From UBA6059 sp964351595 (GTDB taxonomy: Bacteria > Bacteroidota > Bacteroidia > Cytophagales > Cyclobacteriaceae): a stretch of 64,000 bases of DNA. A program made the translations under genes and the position numbers. The DNA lies in contig CAYGOT010000002.1 of NCBI GenBank assembly GCA_964351595.1, positions 73,610 to 137,609 of the forward strand, written 5' to 3'. Positions 27,636-37,226 of the stretch are shown here, one piece after another. The number at the start of each line of letters is the position of its first letter. Within the stretch, counting starts at the first letter, position 1. The notes beneath the pieces were generated by a model. It did no database searches and was not told where the DNA came from. It saw only the letters and a program-made list of their open reading frames with translations.

Positions 27636-28892
27636 ATGAGATTATCGGTAGTCCTATTTATGATCTGTTCATTGGCATTTCGAGTGTTTGCCTACGACTA
27701 TCTTCCTCAGCGACACATCTTGATTAAGGAATATGACGGAGATATTAAACTGACTAGCGATAGCATTTTGTCAATCTCTTATTCATTATTAGCTAACAGT
27801 GATGACATATATGCTCAAGCACTCGCTCATTTTAAAATAGGCTACATTAAGGCTAACAATCATGATTTAAGAGCTGCGGCTCACTACATCGAGACTATTC
27901 ACCTTCTCGAAGAGGCTGATACCTCCGATATATTTTTGGAGATGGCCGTGAGGAAAAATCTGGGAGTTATTTTTAAACAGCACGGGGATATAGAGAGCGG
28001 CATCAGGTATTATCAAGAGGCTATTCCTTATGCTGAGGCCTATGACAAAACAAGGCCTTTTAAAAAGCAGACTAACGTAATGAGCCTAAAGTACAATTTG
28101 GCCAATGCGTATAGCGAAAACTACAATCCTAAAGCGGTTGATTTATACCTCGAAATACTCGATGAAGCCACATCTAAAGACGTGGTTTACAAGATTGCTC
28201 AGATCAATAATCAGCTGGGCATATTGTTTCATGATGCTAAGGAATATGACTTGTCCATAAAGCATTACAACGACGTTCTTAAGTGTGAATATGCTCTGCC
28301 AAATGATAAACTTAAGCAGTATATAGGTTTTGCCAATCAAAACCTGGGAGAGGTTTATTTTGAGAATGCCAATATTGATTTGGCAAAAAAATACTCCCTG
28401 TCGTCCTTAGATTACTTCGAAGATGAAGACAAGTTTGGCCCGTTGGTTACACTTACCGAGCTGCATCTCTTTGTGAATGATAAAGAACAAGCCCGAAAAT
28501 ACGGTGAATGGGCATTAGAGATTTATCCTCAAGTTCAAAAGAATGAGGAAAAGCTCAGAATTTTTGAATTAATGGCAGATTTGACCAGCACACAAGACGA
28601 TCGGCCCAATGAGTATTTGACAAAAATGTTGATTGAGCAAAAGTCGATAAATCAAGACCTAAACTCCCTTGCCGATCTGAAAGACAAAGAAAACCTATTT
28701 CGCGTGGTTGACAGTTACTACAGAGAGCTTGAAGCCAATCAGCGTAAATCTGAATATAGGCAATGGATTATTACTGGGTGCGCAATCTTAATTACACTCA
28801 TCGCAATAATAGCGCTCTACATCATGATAATGGATAAACGCAAGAATAAGGAGCTATCTGAGGACAGTTCATCTGACTTCAAGTACTATTAG
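27636..28892 (+). CDS. Exported TPR-repeat protein with C-terminal membrane anchor
   Basis: 418 residues with a signal peptide (MRLSVVLFMICSLAFRVFAY). Tetratricopeptide repeats fill residues 55-330; readable examples are NLGVIFKQHGDIESGIRYYQEAIPYAE and INNQLGILFHDAKEYDLSIKHYNDVL. A transmembrane helix near residue 375-397 (WIITGCAILITLIAIIALYIMI) is followed by a short charged tail without a kinase or DNA-binding domain. In Bacteroidota this layout usually continues into a LuxR-type HTH or histidine kinase; here it stops after about 20 residues, so it may be a truncated sensor or a scaffold. Convergent with the PorP/SprF gene. Confidence 0.82.
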   Translation: MRLSVVLFMICSLAFRVFAYDYLPQRHILIKEYDGDIKLTSDSILSISYSLLANSDDIYAQALAHFKIGYIKANNHDLRAAAHYIETIHLLEEADTSDIFLEMAVRKNLGVIFKQHGDIESGIRYYQEAIPYAEAYDKTRPFKKQTNVMSLKYNLANAYSENYNPKAVDLYLEILDEATSKDVVYKIAQINNQLGILFHDAKEYDLSIKHYNDVLKCEYALPNDKLKQYIGFANQNLGEVYFENANIDLAKKYSLSSLDYFEDEDKFGPLVTLTELHLFVNDKEQARKYGEWALEIYPQVQKNEEKLRIFELMADLTSTQDDRPNEYLTKMLIEQKSINQDLNSLADLKDKENLFRVVDSYYRELEANQRKSEYRQWIITGCAILITLIAIIALYIMIMDKRKNKELSEDSSSDFKYY

Positions 28893-28904
28893 GATTACAT
28901 TCAT

Positions 28905-29960
28905 TTAGAAAATAAAAGGCACTGGGCATCTTAGTTCCCTTACTTCTCTAGGCGGCTTTCGAGGATCACCCCAGTTAAAGCTAACCATTAGCGATATCTC
29001 ATGTGCTCCACCGGCTTGTATTCCCAGTTGCGATAAGGTATAATCATAGCTATAACCCAGGCTCAGGTTCTTCTGTGTCACTCCAACCATGAAGATCAAT
29101 GCCTCATTATTTGGGAAGTTCTCAAATTGTTTCACAGGAATACCTCGGTACCACAATCCAAATATTACTGGCTGCAACGTCAAATAGACACCCAAATCAA
29201 GTTGGTCAAACTCGCCTTGGGATTTATAATTGAAGGTTGGAGTAATGCTTCTTTCTCCACTGCTTCCACTTCCTCCACGACTCATGTTAAGCGGTATCTT
29301 GTACCCCCCGTGCAAAGAGAATCGACTGGGAAGTATACTTTCGCCACCAATCAGAGATTGATTAGGTTCCAGAATATTATGGAATGAAGCTCCCACCCAT
29401 ATATTGTTACTATATAGTATACCTCCGAACGCAAGGTCAAAGTAATTCACATTCAAACCTGTATTGAGGTCTTCAACTGTACCAGGATTAATAATACCCG
29501 TGGCATCCAATTGATCTCCAAAGACCAGCTTATCAAAATTGATGTCTCTAAGTGTATAAGAGGCCTGCATGGCCGGACGAAACGCCCATTTATAGTTAAT
29601 AAAGGTCTGATAGGAATACTGAAGACCAATAGTTGTAGAGTTTAATCCTGCAAGCCCCTCCCGGTCATTCGTCACTATGAATCCCATGCTACTATTGTAG
29701 TCCTCAAAATTATAATCGAAGTAGGCAGAAAAAGTCTCAAAGCTCGCAGGTATAGAAGGCCATTGCTTACGATAGTTGACACCCGCACGCCCCTGCTGAT
29801 TGATTCCCGCCAGGGCAGGATTGAGATAAAGTGGAGCTGCGTAGTACTGGGAAAACTGAGGGTCTTGAGCAAAAGTCTTGTTATGAAAAAACAAACTCAA
29901 AACAAGCCCCGCGACAATGGTCAATACAACTGTAAATGCTTTTCTGATCACGCTGTGCAA
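28905..29960 (-). CDS. PorP/SprF family type IX secretion outer-membrane protein
   Basis: 351 residues with a long signal peptide ending in NKTFAQ. Immediately after cleavage comes DPQFSQYYAAPLYLNPALAGI, the hallmark of the PorP/SprF family, followed by YRKQWPSIPASFETFSAYFDY and a series of amphipathic beta strands forming an outer-membrane barrel. The start is uncertain: TTG at 29960 or GTG at 29951. PorP/SprF proteins tether or deliver specific T9SS substrates, especially those with the gliding-motility type-B C-terminal domain. The divergent neighbour at 30139-34971 carries exactly such a domain, which makes the two a likely receptor-cargo pair. Confidence 0.93.
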   Translation of the reverse strand: MHSVIRKAFTVVLTIVAGLVLSLFFHNKTFAQDPQFSQYYAAPLYLNPALAGINQQGRAGVNYRKQWPSIPASFETFSAYFDYNFEDYNSSMGFIVTNDREGLAGLNSTTIGLQYSYQTFINYKWAFRPAMQASYTLRDINFDKLVFGDQLDATGIINPGTVEDLNTGLNVNYFDLAFGGILYSNNIWVGASFHNILEPNQSLIGGESILPSRFSLHGGYKIPLNMSRGGSGSSGERSITPTFNYKSQGEFDQLDLGVYLTLQPVIFGLWYRGIPVKQFENFPNNEALIFMVGVTQKNLSLGYSYDYTLSQLGIQAGGAHEISLMVSFNWGDPRKPPREVRELRCPVPFIF

Positions 29961-30138
29961 AATATGTATTATACGGTCAACTTGGAAAACAATGAAACAA
30001 TATATAGCGCAATTGTAATGAAACTACGCCAATGTGCGTTGGGTTCTTATCACAGTTTATAACTTGCCAAAAAAGGGCATTTGTAGTAACTATGGAGCCA
30101 GATCAATTACAATTGGTAATCTGTTAACCCTTATCAGA

Positions 30139-33100
30139 ATGGTAAACGAACCATGTAGACAAAAATTAGTTTTCGCACTCTTTTTTTTGAGTCTGTGCTG
30201 GGTTAATTCCAGCTTATGGGCACAGGGACAGAACCCCTTAATCGACAATCAATGGTATTTTGGCAATACCGCAGAAGCGTTGATTTTTGACAAGACCAAT
30301 TTACCAGGTGTAGAAGTCAATATTGTCAATAATCAGGCAACACCATTCGGAATTGGTGGTAGTGCAGTTGCGGCAGACGAGGCTACCGGTGACCTTATCT
30401 TCTACTCTGATGGAGCTAATCTATACGACGCTACGCATACTTCTATGCTCGATGCTGGTATAATTCTCAACGGCAATCCTAATCTCAATAATGCGGCTGT
30501 GGCCTCACCTGCACCGGATACACCGGCCAGTTATTATTTATTCACCAATTCGGGAGTGACAGGAGTCAATGAAGTACAATACACTATCGTAAATAGTCAA
30601 CTACAGGGTAATGCTACCAATCCCGGTCAGCCGCCATTGGGTGATGTTACTGCGATGATCAATCAGCCTACAGGCTTGGTGAACCCCTCAGATGCTATGA
30701 TCGTAGTTCCTGGCCTTGGCAATGCCTATTGGTTGATCAACCAGGATGTAGCGAGTGGGCAGTTTCGTGTGATGACCATTGATGCCGGCAACTTCGGCAA
30801 TATTCAGACCTTCAACTTCTTTAGTGCAAGTGTTCCGCCGTTTGAAGTAGCCAGCTTCGCCTACAATGAAGACTCTACGCTACTGGCAGTTTCTCCTAAA
30901 GAGCAAAACAGGAACATTATCATTCTCGATTTTGACCCCAGTTCTGGAAACTTAAGTTTCAACACTCAGATCCTCAACTCAGGCAATGCCGATGACGGGG
31001 GTACTACAGTGGCCGATGTGGCCTGGTCGGCTTCAGGTAAGAAGCTTTTCTTCAGTAGACGAGGCAGTGCTAGTGGCCAGCCTCCAACTGGCCAGGTCTA
31101 TCAATTTGGGTTCGACACTATATCTGTAGCCAGCGCCGTGATTCCTTACACGGTCTTTAGAAGCTTGGGATTAAAGAGAGGACCAGACCAAAGAATCTAT
31201 CATCTTTATCAGCTCACAGAGAGCTCTCCTATCGAACTGGGTAGGTTCAATTTTCCTGACAGTCTACTTGAAAATACCGAATACGACAGTTTGCCATTGG
31301 GTAATAGCAACCTCGGCGGCATACAGTTTCCAGAATTTGCGCCTGCATCTAATGACCCCTTTGACTTTGTCGATTTCAATATTACAGACTCAGTTAGCTG
31401 CGTCAACAATCAGGTGTTTTTCACTCCTGTGGTCAACCCCACCCCGCAAACCGTAACCTGGGACTTTGGAGATGGTGGCGGATCGGGCTCCTTTTCTCCT
31501 ATCTATGGTTATGAAGCACCCTACACCGGCCCGGTCACTATGTCGGTATCACTCAACGGAAAATTTCGGAGTGTGCAAAAGAATGTATCCATCAATATGA
31601 ACAGTCTAATGGCTGACTTAGGTAATGACACAACCATTTGCGTGGGAGAAGAATTGATTCTTGACCCGTTTGCCGATGCGGAAAACCCTCCACCACCGGG
31701 CACAACATTTTCGTGGAATACCGGAGAAACTACCTCCACGATCATGGCCAATTCGGATACGACCAAGACCTACTGGGTCTATGTAGAGAGCCCCGACGGC
31801 TGCCATAGTTTCGACGAGATAATAGTAACCGTCTATGGAGACCAAACGCAGGTACTCAACTACTGGTACTTTGGTCAAAACGCAGGGATAAATTTTACTC
31901 CTCAGGCTACCGCCCTGGATGATGGAGAAATGATCGCTCCCGAAAACTGCTCAACCGTTTCCGATAGGAATGGTGACCTGCTCTTCTATACCAATGGAAG
32001 CACCATATGGAACCGCGATCATGAGGTGATGGTCAACGGCACAGATATAGGCGGGGATAGTACTGTATCTAATGGTGCCATGATCGTACCCGTGTCAAGC
32101 GTAACTGCGGCAGGCGAACAAAGTGCTACTATATTCTATGTATTCACAGCTGATCGGGTCTATGGTGATTACTCTTATGATATGACCTACTCGATCGTAG
32201 ATATAAGACTTGACTCTGCCAGAGGTGAGGTACTCATCAAAGACCAGCCGCTTTTTAGAAACAGCACAGAGCGAATGACGGCTTCAGGCTTTGGAAACGG
32301 CACAACCTGGATGGTCGGTCATGAATATGGCAACAATACCTTCCGAGCCTATCAGGTGGGCAACCAGGGTGTGGCCACTCCAACGATCACCTCCGAAGGG
32401 TCACAGCATTTCTATGATGACGAGCGCAAAGGGCGTGGCTATATGAAGCTGGCCAATGGCGAACTGGTGGGCGTGGCATTACCAGGAGATGACAACTTCC
32501 TTGAGATATTTGAATTTGACTCGATTGGAAGAGTGCGCAACGGTCTCACTATCGACATAGAAGAGCCCGGCCCATCAGTGATTTATGGGGTAGAGTTCTC
32601 TTCCGATGGCCGTAAGGTGTATGTTACCACAAATAATGGAAACTCGAAACTGATCCAATACAGTCTAGATAGTCTCGGAACTGAAGATCAGGAAGCAGAT
32701 ATTCAGGCAACAAAAAATGTGGTCTATGCCGGAGGAGAAGAGCTGGGCGCCATCCAAACAGGACCTGATCGACAGGTATATGTAGCAGTAGAAGGTTTAC
32801 AATCTCTCGGTATCATCAATGGCCCAACAGCCGACAATCCGACCTTCAGCCCTACTGCCTTCCAACTTTTGGCCGGTACGAGCAGTTTACTTGGACTACC
32901 TAATTTTGTACAGATTGTCAGCAATCCCCCACAGTCGCCGGGCATTACCTTTGCCAACACCTGCTTCGGTCAGCCGGTGGAGTTTTTCGGCTCAGGCACA
33001 TCTGACATTGATGAGTACGACTGGATATTTGGAGATGATCCGACGGCCTCATTTCCTGACAACCCGGATACACTCATGGTACAGAACCCGATCCGACCCT

Positions 33101-34971
33101 ATGAAGATTTCGGAGAGTACACCGTGCAATTACGCGTTTACAACCGATGTGGGTACGACTCTGTGTTCGTAGATACGCTTGAGATTTTCACCAATCCGGA
33201 TACGGTAATGCTTGAAAGTCCTCAGAACATTTGTGAGCAAGACTTTCTTGAGCTGGCTGCTTTCCCCACAGATACATCAATATATTCATACACCTGGTCA
33301 ACCGGAGACACCTCCCGTGTTATTCAGGTGACTGAGGCTTCTTCTGTCTCCGTCTTCATCACGAATAGCGACGGATGCTCCTCTCCTCCCGCCACCATCA
33401 ACGTTGCGGATCAGCGTCCAGACATTGAGCTGGGCCCCCCACTCGATGCATGCCAAAATGAAGAACTGGCCGACATTGACGGTAGTAATGGACTCGGTGG
33501 CCTCTCTTACACCTGGGAGATAAATGGAGAAGTGGTAGGTACAGATCGGTTTCAGTCCATCGAAACGGAAACTCCCGGACTCTACTCCTACAAACTGCGA
33601 GCATTTGATCCAATACTCAAGTGCGCAGCAACAGATAGTGTGGCCATTACAGTACTTGAAGAACCTACAGTTTCAGCGATTGAGACTTTCAATTCTTCCT
33701 GTGGCGTCAACAATGGTCGCATCCTATTTGAACTCGATGGCTCTGGTAACTTCACCTATGCCGTGACCGGACCGGTCAATGTTGCTCCTCGCACATTTAG
33801 CGGAATCAACCCTGTGACGATTGATAGTCTTGGAGCGGGCATTTACACGCTCTCGGTGACTAATACAGTGAGCGGCTGTACCAACATGCAGAATATCAAC
33901 ATTGAGGATATCGCCAGCTTTGATATTATTACCACTCAGTCAGGCATCTGTGGACTCGATATAGAGCTCAACGGCAATGTCGCTGATACGGTACTATTAA
34001 CGCTATTGGACGAAAATGGTCAGGTAGTCACGAGTAGTGACGGCACCACCTATGATGGCTCCTTCCCTATTCCATCAAGCGACTTTATAGCTTCTGCGTT
34101 TAATGTAGGCGTAACCGACGGTGGCTCGTATAATATCTCAGTAAGGGAAGCCGGAGCACCTGGTTGTGTGCAAACGGATAGCTTAACCCTGATACCGCTT
34201 GAAGTAATCATCTCAGCCGAGCCCAACTGTAATGTCAATGGACTCATTCAATTGACGGCTGAAGCGTCCATCACAGAGGATGTCACCTTCCAATGGCAAG
34301 ATTCGGATGGCAATATCATCTCTGGCGAATCAAGCGCGTTCCTTGATGTGACGGAGACCGGCACTTATATCGTCAATGTCACTGACGTGAATGGCAACTG
34401 CTCCACCTCAGACTTCATCGATGTACTAGTGGTGCCCATACCAGAGGAAGATTTATTGCTGGACAGTCAGGCATTGATCTGCTCTCTGGATCCTGACCCT
34501 GAGCGCGGAACTATCGAGTTAGACCCGGGCATATTCGACACTTATGAGTGGCGTCAAGATGGCGTTGAAGGCGTGATTTCAACCGAACGCTTGTTATTGG
34601 TATCGGAGGCTGGCAGTTTCGTTGTACAGCTTTTCAACGGTTCCACATGCGTGAATGACCGGATCGTCATTGAAGATGACTGCCGTCCAACGGTAATTGC
34701 GCCAAACGCTTTCACACCCAATCAAGACGGCACTAACGATACTTTCTCAGTATTCCCTAACGACTATGTGACTGATTACGCCATATTCATTTTCGATAGA
34801 TGGGGAGAGATGGTATTCCAGTCGGATGATCAAAATTTTCAGTGGGATGGTGTCTACAGAGGTCAGCTACTCCCTACCGGAACCTATGCCTACAAGATGG
34901 TATTCCGCAGCTCGCTGGATGCAAGTCAGTCAGTCATCGAGCAGTATGGTGGAGTGACCCTGCTTAAATAG
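30139..34971 (+). CDS. Giant T9SS-secreted protein with PKD-like repeats and gliding-motility C-terminal domain
   Basis: 1610 residues from the ATG at 30139, where a signal peptide starts (ending in LWAQ); 35 further upstream codons are open but lack signal character. The first half contains two propeller-like modules, each opening with a similar phrase (NQWYFGNTAEALIFD near residue 40; LNYWYFGQNAGINFT near residue 570). They are followed by PKD/Ig-like modules (VTWDFGDGGGSGSF; EYDWIFGDDPTASFPDNPD) and several Cys-containing SprB-like units. The last 85 residues (APNAFTPNQDGTNDTF...FDRWGEMVF...LPTGTYAYKM...GGVTLLK) are the gliding-motility-associated C-terminal domain (TIGR04131), a type-B T9SS sorting signal. 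It is probably a cell-surface adhesin. Confidence 0.92.
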   Translation: MVNEPCRQKLVFALFFLSLCWVNSSLWAQGQNPLIDNQWYFGNTAEALIFDKTNLPGVEVNIVNNQATPFGIGGSAVAADEATGDLIFYSDGANLYDATHTSMLDAGIILNGNPNLNNAAVASPAPDTPASYYLFTNSGVTGVNEVQYTIVNSQLQGNATNPGQPPLGDVTAMINQPTGLVNPSDAMIVVPGLGNAYWLINQDVASGQFRVMTIDAGNFGNIQTFNFFSASVPPFEVASFAYNEDSTLLAVSPKEQNRNIIILDFDPSSGNLSFNTQILNSGNADDGGTTVADVAWSASGKKLFFSRRGSASGQPPTGQVYQFGFDTISVASAVIPYTVFRSLGLKRGPDQRIYHLYQLTESSPIELGRFNFPDSLLENTEYDSLPLGNSNLGGIQFPEFAPASNDPFDFVDFNITDSVSCVNNQVFFTPVVNPTPQTVTWDFGDGGGSGSFSPIYGYEAPYTGPVTMSVSLNGKFRSVQKNVSINMNSLMADLGNDTTICVGEELILDPFADAENPPPPGTTFSWNTGETTSTIMANSDTTKTYWVYVESPDGCHSFDEIIVTVYGDQTQVLNYWYFGQNAGINFTPQATALDDGEMIAPENCSTVSDRNGDLLFYTNGSTIWNRDHEVMVNGTDIGGDSTVSNGAMIVPVSSVTAAGEQSATIFYVFTADRVYGDYSYDMTYSIVDIRLDSARGEVLIKDQPLFRNSTERMTASGFGNGTTWMVGHEYGNNTFRAYQVGNQGVATPTITSEGSQHFYDDERKGRGYMKLANGELVGVALPGDDNFLEIFEFDSIGRVRNGLTIDIEEPGPSVIYGVEFSSDGRKVYVTTNNGNSKLIQYSLDSLGTEDQEADIQATKNVVYAGGEELGAIQTGPDRQVYVAVEGLQSLGIINGPTADNPTFSPTAFQLLAGTSSLLGLPNFVQIVSNPPQSPGITFANTCFGQPVEFFGSGTSDIDEYDWIFGDDPTASFPDNPDTLMVQNPIRPYEDFGEYTVQLRVYNRCGYDSVFVDTLEIFTNPDTVMLESPQNICEQDFLELAAFPTDTSIYSYTWSTGDTSRVIQVTEASSVSVFITNSDGCSSPPATINVADQRPDIELGPPLDACQNEELADIDGSNGLGGLSYTWEINGEVVGTDRFQSIETETPGLYSYKLRAFDPILKCAATDSVAITVLEEPTVSAIETFNSSCGVNNGRILFELDGSGNFTYAVTGPVNVAPRTFSGINPVTIDSLGAGIYTLSVTNTVSGCTNMQNINIEDIASFDIITTQSGICGLDIELNGNVADTVLLTLLDENGQVVTSSDGTTYDGSFPIPSSDFIASAFNVGVTDGGSYNISVREAGAPGCVQTDSLTLIPLEVIISAEPNCNVNGLIQLTAEASITEDVTFQWQDSDGNIISGESSAFLDVTETGTYIVNVTDVNGNCSTSDFIDVLVVPIPEEDLLLDSQALICSLDPDPERGTIELDPGIFDTYEWRQDGVEGVISTERLLLVSEAGSFVVQLFNGSTCVNDRIVIEDDCRPTVIAPNAFTPNQDGTNDTFSVFPNDYVTDYAIFIFDRWGEMVFQSDDQNFQWDGVYRGQLLPTGTYAYKMVFRSSLDASQSVIEQYGGVTLLK

Positions 34972-35006
34972 TATTAACATAACCTGGTCAGGATCGTTCT
35001 TCAGGT

Positions 35007-35606
35007 ATGGCCTACTTTGAAGACCTCTATCAGCGTCTGTTTAGCAAGCAGCAAAAGCAACCTCAGCTCAGCCATGAGGTTATTAAGCGAAGCGACAAGT
35101 ATACCGACGGCTACCGCCAATGGTGCCAACAGGATCAACTCCCGGACTACTTGGATAAATATCAAAAGGGGTACCACTACAAGAAACTGAAGATTCAAAG
35201 TAGCTATGATGTTCACCTCTTCTCTTCTAGTATGGCCAATGGTTTCGCTTTATCCTACAACGTGGAAATTTCACCCATAGAATTTCAATATTTATTCGAT
35301 TATCTGGCGGAAAGAGTGCTGACCTTACCCTACAAGCAGGCCAACTCAGACGTGATGATCTCCGAAAAAGGCGAAATCATCGAGACCAAAGAAAAGCATT
35401 ACCTCAAGCCAGTCTCAGGAAATTATACTTCGAAAGTAGAGCAACATTATGGTAATGTCTTGATAGAGTATGTCCGAATAGACGACAGCCCCTCCTACAT
35501 TAAGGTGATGGCAACCACATATAATGATCAGTTGTATGACGAACCGCTGAGTTTTGATGAACTCCTGGACTACTTGTTTGCATTTGCCAGCGACTCCAGC
35601 TCTTAA
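35007..35606 (+). CDS. Hypothetical protein, 199 residues
   Basis: A soluble, mixed alpha/beta protein with no signal peptide or membrane segment. The start ATG gives MAYFEDLYQRLFSKQQKQ, and the coding character (Lys/Glu/Tyr-rich, clean codon use) and position after the giant adhesin support a real gene. Segments such as YDVHLFSSSMANGFALSYNVEISPIEFQYLFDYLAERVLTLPY suggest an alpha/beta fold of unknown family. It precedes the small Ig-like protein gene by 41 bases on the same strand and may be co-transcribed with it. No function can be assigned. Confidence 0.7.
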   Translation: MAYFEDLYQRLFSKQQKQPQLSHEVIKRSDKYTDGYRQWCQQDQLPDYLDKYQKGYHYKKLKIQSSYDVHLFSSSMANGFALSYNVEISPIEFQYLFDYLAERVLTLPYKQANSDVMISEKGEIIETKEKHYLKPVSGNYTSKVEQHYGNVLIEYVRIDDSPSYIKVMATTYNDQLYDEPLSFDELLDYLFAFASDSSS

Positions 35607-35647
35607 GTCTCCGTACTGATCCAGTGCACTTTTATTAAATTAGTCCT

Positions 35648-36016
35648 ATGAAAAAATGGCTCGTCATACTCGGTATTGAATTCCTCCTGTTGCTTGCATT
35701 TATTACCACCAATTACGCACGCACAGAAGCACTTCCCACTAGCCTCAGAGTTACGGTTATTGACAATCTAGGCAATTTCGTACAAGGTGCTCAGGTGATT
35801 ATCTATTCCAGTCAGGAAGACTACAATGGTGATGAAAACCCAGTTGCTGGTCCGCTGATCACAGATAAGAAAGGTAGAGTTACATTCAAGAACCTGACTT
35901 CTCAATCTTATTTCGTGGATGCGCGCTTTGGCGACAAGACCAATATTGGTGAAGGTGTCAAAACCGCCCCTCTTCAGGAAGGTCGTATCAACAAAGTCAA
36001 TACGGTCATCCTGTGA
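35648..36016 (+). CDS. Small membrane-anchored or secreted protein with carboxypeptidase-regulatory-like (Ig) fold
   Basis: 122 residues. An N-terminal hydrophobic helix (KKWLVILGIEFLLLLAFITT) serves as a signal or anchor. The remainder, LRVTVIDNLGNFVQGAQVIIYSS...GPLITDKKGRVTFKNLTSQSYFVDARFGDK, is the CarboxypepD_reg/SpaA-like beta-sandwich pattern of adaptor domains common in this phylum. Its stop overlaps the Nudix start by four bases (GTGA), which indicates translational coupling. Role unknown. Confidence 0.75.
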   Translation: MKKWLVILGIEFLLLLAFITTNYARTEALPTSLRVTVIDNLGNFVQGAQVIIYSSQEDYNGDENPVAGPLITDKKGRVTFKNLTSQSYFVDARFGDKTNIGEGVKTAPLQEGRINKVNTVIL

Positions 36017-36546
36017 TCAATAGAGATGATTTCAGTGAAGCACTAGCAGCATATAAGCCATTAGATTCTAGAGAAGCAGGTTTTGTGCCTCGATTTAAGG
36101 AACTACTCAGGTACCCCAATTGCTACGAGCGGTCCTTGCTTTCCGGGCATCTGACAGCATCATGCTGGGTACTCAATCACGACCATTCACAAGTGCTGAT
36201 GCTTCATCACGCGAAGCTCAATAAATGGCTACAGCCGGGTGGTCATGCCGATGGTGATGAAAATCTGCTAAGGGTCGCGCAGAAAGAACTCGATGAGGAA
36301 ACAGGATTGACAGATTATGAACTTATTAGCGAGTCAATTTTTGATCTGGATATTCATGATATCCCTGAACGCAAAGGTGTTCCGCCCCATCAGCACTATG
36401 ATGTACGGTTTGCATTTCGGGCTAGTCTATCATCATCAATCACCAAAAATCACGAATCAAATGCTTTGGAATGGGTAGACCTGGCCAAAGTCCCTGATGA
36501 ACCATCTCTTCAAAGAATGGTAACTAAGACAAGCCTATTGACTTGA
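36013..36546 (+). CDS. Nudix hydrolase
   Basis: 177 residues from the GTG at 36013 that overlaps the preceding stop. The Nudix box is present over 23 residues beginning at GGHADGDENLL and ending KELDEETGL; spacing is exact, but the conserved Arg of REUxEExGU is Lys here. The catalytic glutamates are intact. The N-terminal LSGHLTASCWVLNHDHSQVLMLHHAKLNKWLQPGGH is the usual start of the fold. The substrate, a nucleoside diphosphate linked to another moiety, is unknown. Convergent with the 78-residue gene at 36555, nine bases away. Confidence 0.88.
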   Translation: MINRDDFSEALAAYKPLDSREAGFVPRFKELLRYPNCYERSLLSGHLTASCWVLNHDHSQVLMLHHAKLNKWLQPGGHADGDENLLRVAQKELDEETGLTDYELISESIFDLDIHDIPERKGVPPHQHYDVRFAFRASLSSSITKNHESNALEWVDLAKVPDEPSLQRMVTKTSLLT

Positions 36547-36554
36547 TTGCAGGC

Positions 36555-36791
36555 TTAGTAATCAAGGAGTGCCGCATGATCCTTGCCCATCTCGGCGAAT
36601 CGCTGTATTACTTTAGCCACAAATGAGTCATCAATCATTTGCTTAATCTCAGCCTCACCTGACACATCAAACTCGCTGAATTTGTAGGTCTGCTCCAGCA
36701 TCCCGCGCTCAAATTTTACCAGGTATTTATTGTTCCAGTGGAAAGTTGTGATCTTGACTTCCGGGTGCTCTATTTCGCCGATTACGCGCAT
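36555..36791 (-). CDS. Small conserved-looking hypothetical protein, 78 residues
   Basis: A short soluble protein (MRVIGEIEHPEVKITTFHWNNKYLVKFERG...) with a beta-rich first half and a helical end (EAEIKQMIDDSFVAKVIQRFAEMGKDH). Good codon character and an ATG just downstream of an AT-rich spacer support it as real. It resembles small uncharacterised proteins kept as single copies in Bacteroidota, but I cannot name a family. It is divergent from the cold-shock gene at 36892. Confidence 0.7.
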   Translation of the reverse strand: MRVIGEIEHPEVKITTFHWNNKYLVKFERGMLEQTYKFSEFDVSGEAEIKQMIDDSFVAKVIQRFAEMGKDHAALLDY

Positions 36792-36891
36792 ATTATTTCA
36801 TTTGTGATACAAAAATTATTCGGATTATTGGTTGGAATCGCGTCTTTTATCCTTAACATTTGTATCATTATTAATTTTAATTCCTTATTTA

Positions 36892-37083
36892 ATGCAAACA
36901 GGCAAAGTTAAGTTCTTTAATGAGTCAAAGGGTTATGGCTTCATTAAAGACGATGATTCCGATCAAGAATATTTCGTTCATGTATCGGGTTTGATTGATG
37001 AGATCAAGCAGAATGACTCAGTGACCTTCGAAGTAAAAGAGGGTAAAAAAGGTTTAAATGCAATTAATGTGAAAATCGCGTAA
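36892..37083 (+). CDS. Cold-shock protein (CspA family)
   Basis: 63 residues from the ATG at 36892; the open frame upstream to 36832 is not part of the protein, because the family begins with MQTGKVKFFN. RNP1 is KGYGFI and RNP2 is YFVHVS, giving the single-stranded nucleic acid binding face of the OB-fold. It acts as an RNA chaperone. It is transcribed alone and followed by a strong terminator. The 60-base, very AT-rich leader may be a cold-responsive 5' UTR, though the sequence does not prove that. Confidence 0.95.
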   Translation: MQTGKVKFFNESKGYGFIKDDDSDQEYFVHVSGLIDEIKQNDSVTFEVKEGKKGLNAINVKIA

Positions 37084-37106
37084 TTGATAATAGATCTTAC
37101 CAGAAC

Positions 37107-37136
37107 AAAAAAAGGCCTCCACGTGAGGCCTTTTTT
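37107..37136 (+). terminator. Rho-independent terminator after the cold-shock gene
   Basis: Stem ggcctc/gaggcc (37114-37119 with 37125-37130), loop cacgt, flanked by A-run and T-run, so it may also act in the reverse direction. Confidence 0.88.
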
Positions 37137-37226
37137 GTTTAGCGCTTCCTCCGAGGCATTCAAGCAATTTTCACGATTGTGAATTAACAGAATATTGATA
37201 TCTTCCGCTCTTAACCAGTAATCCAT

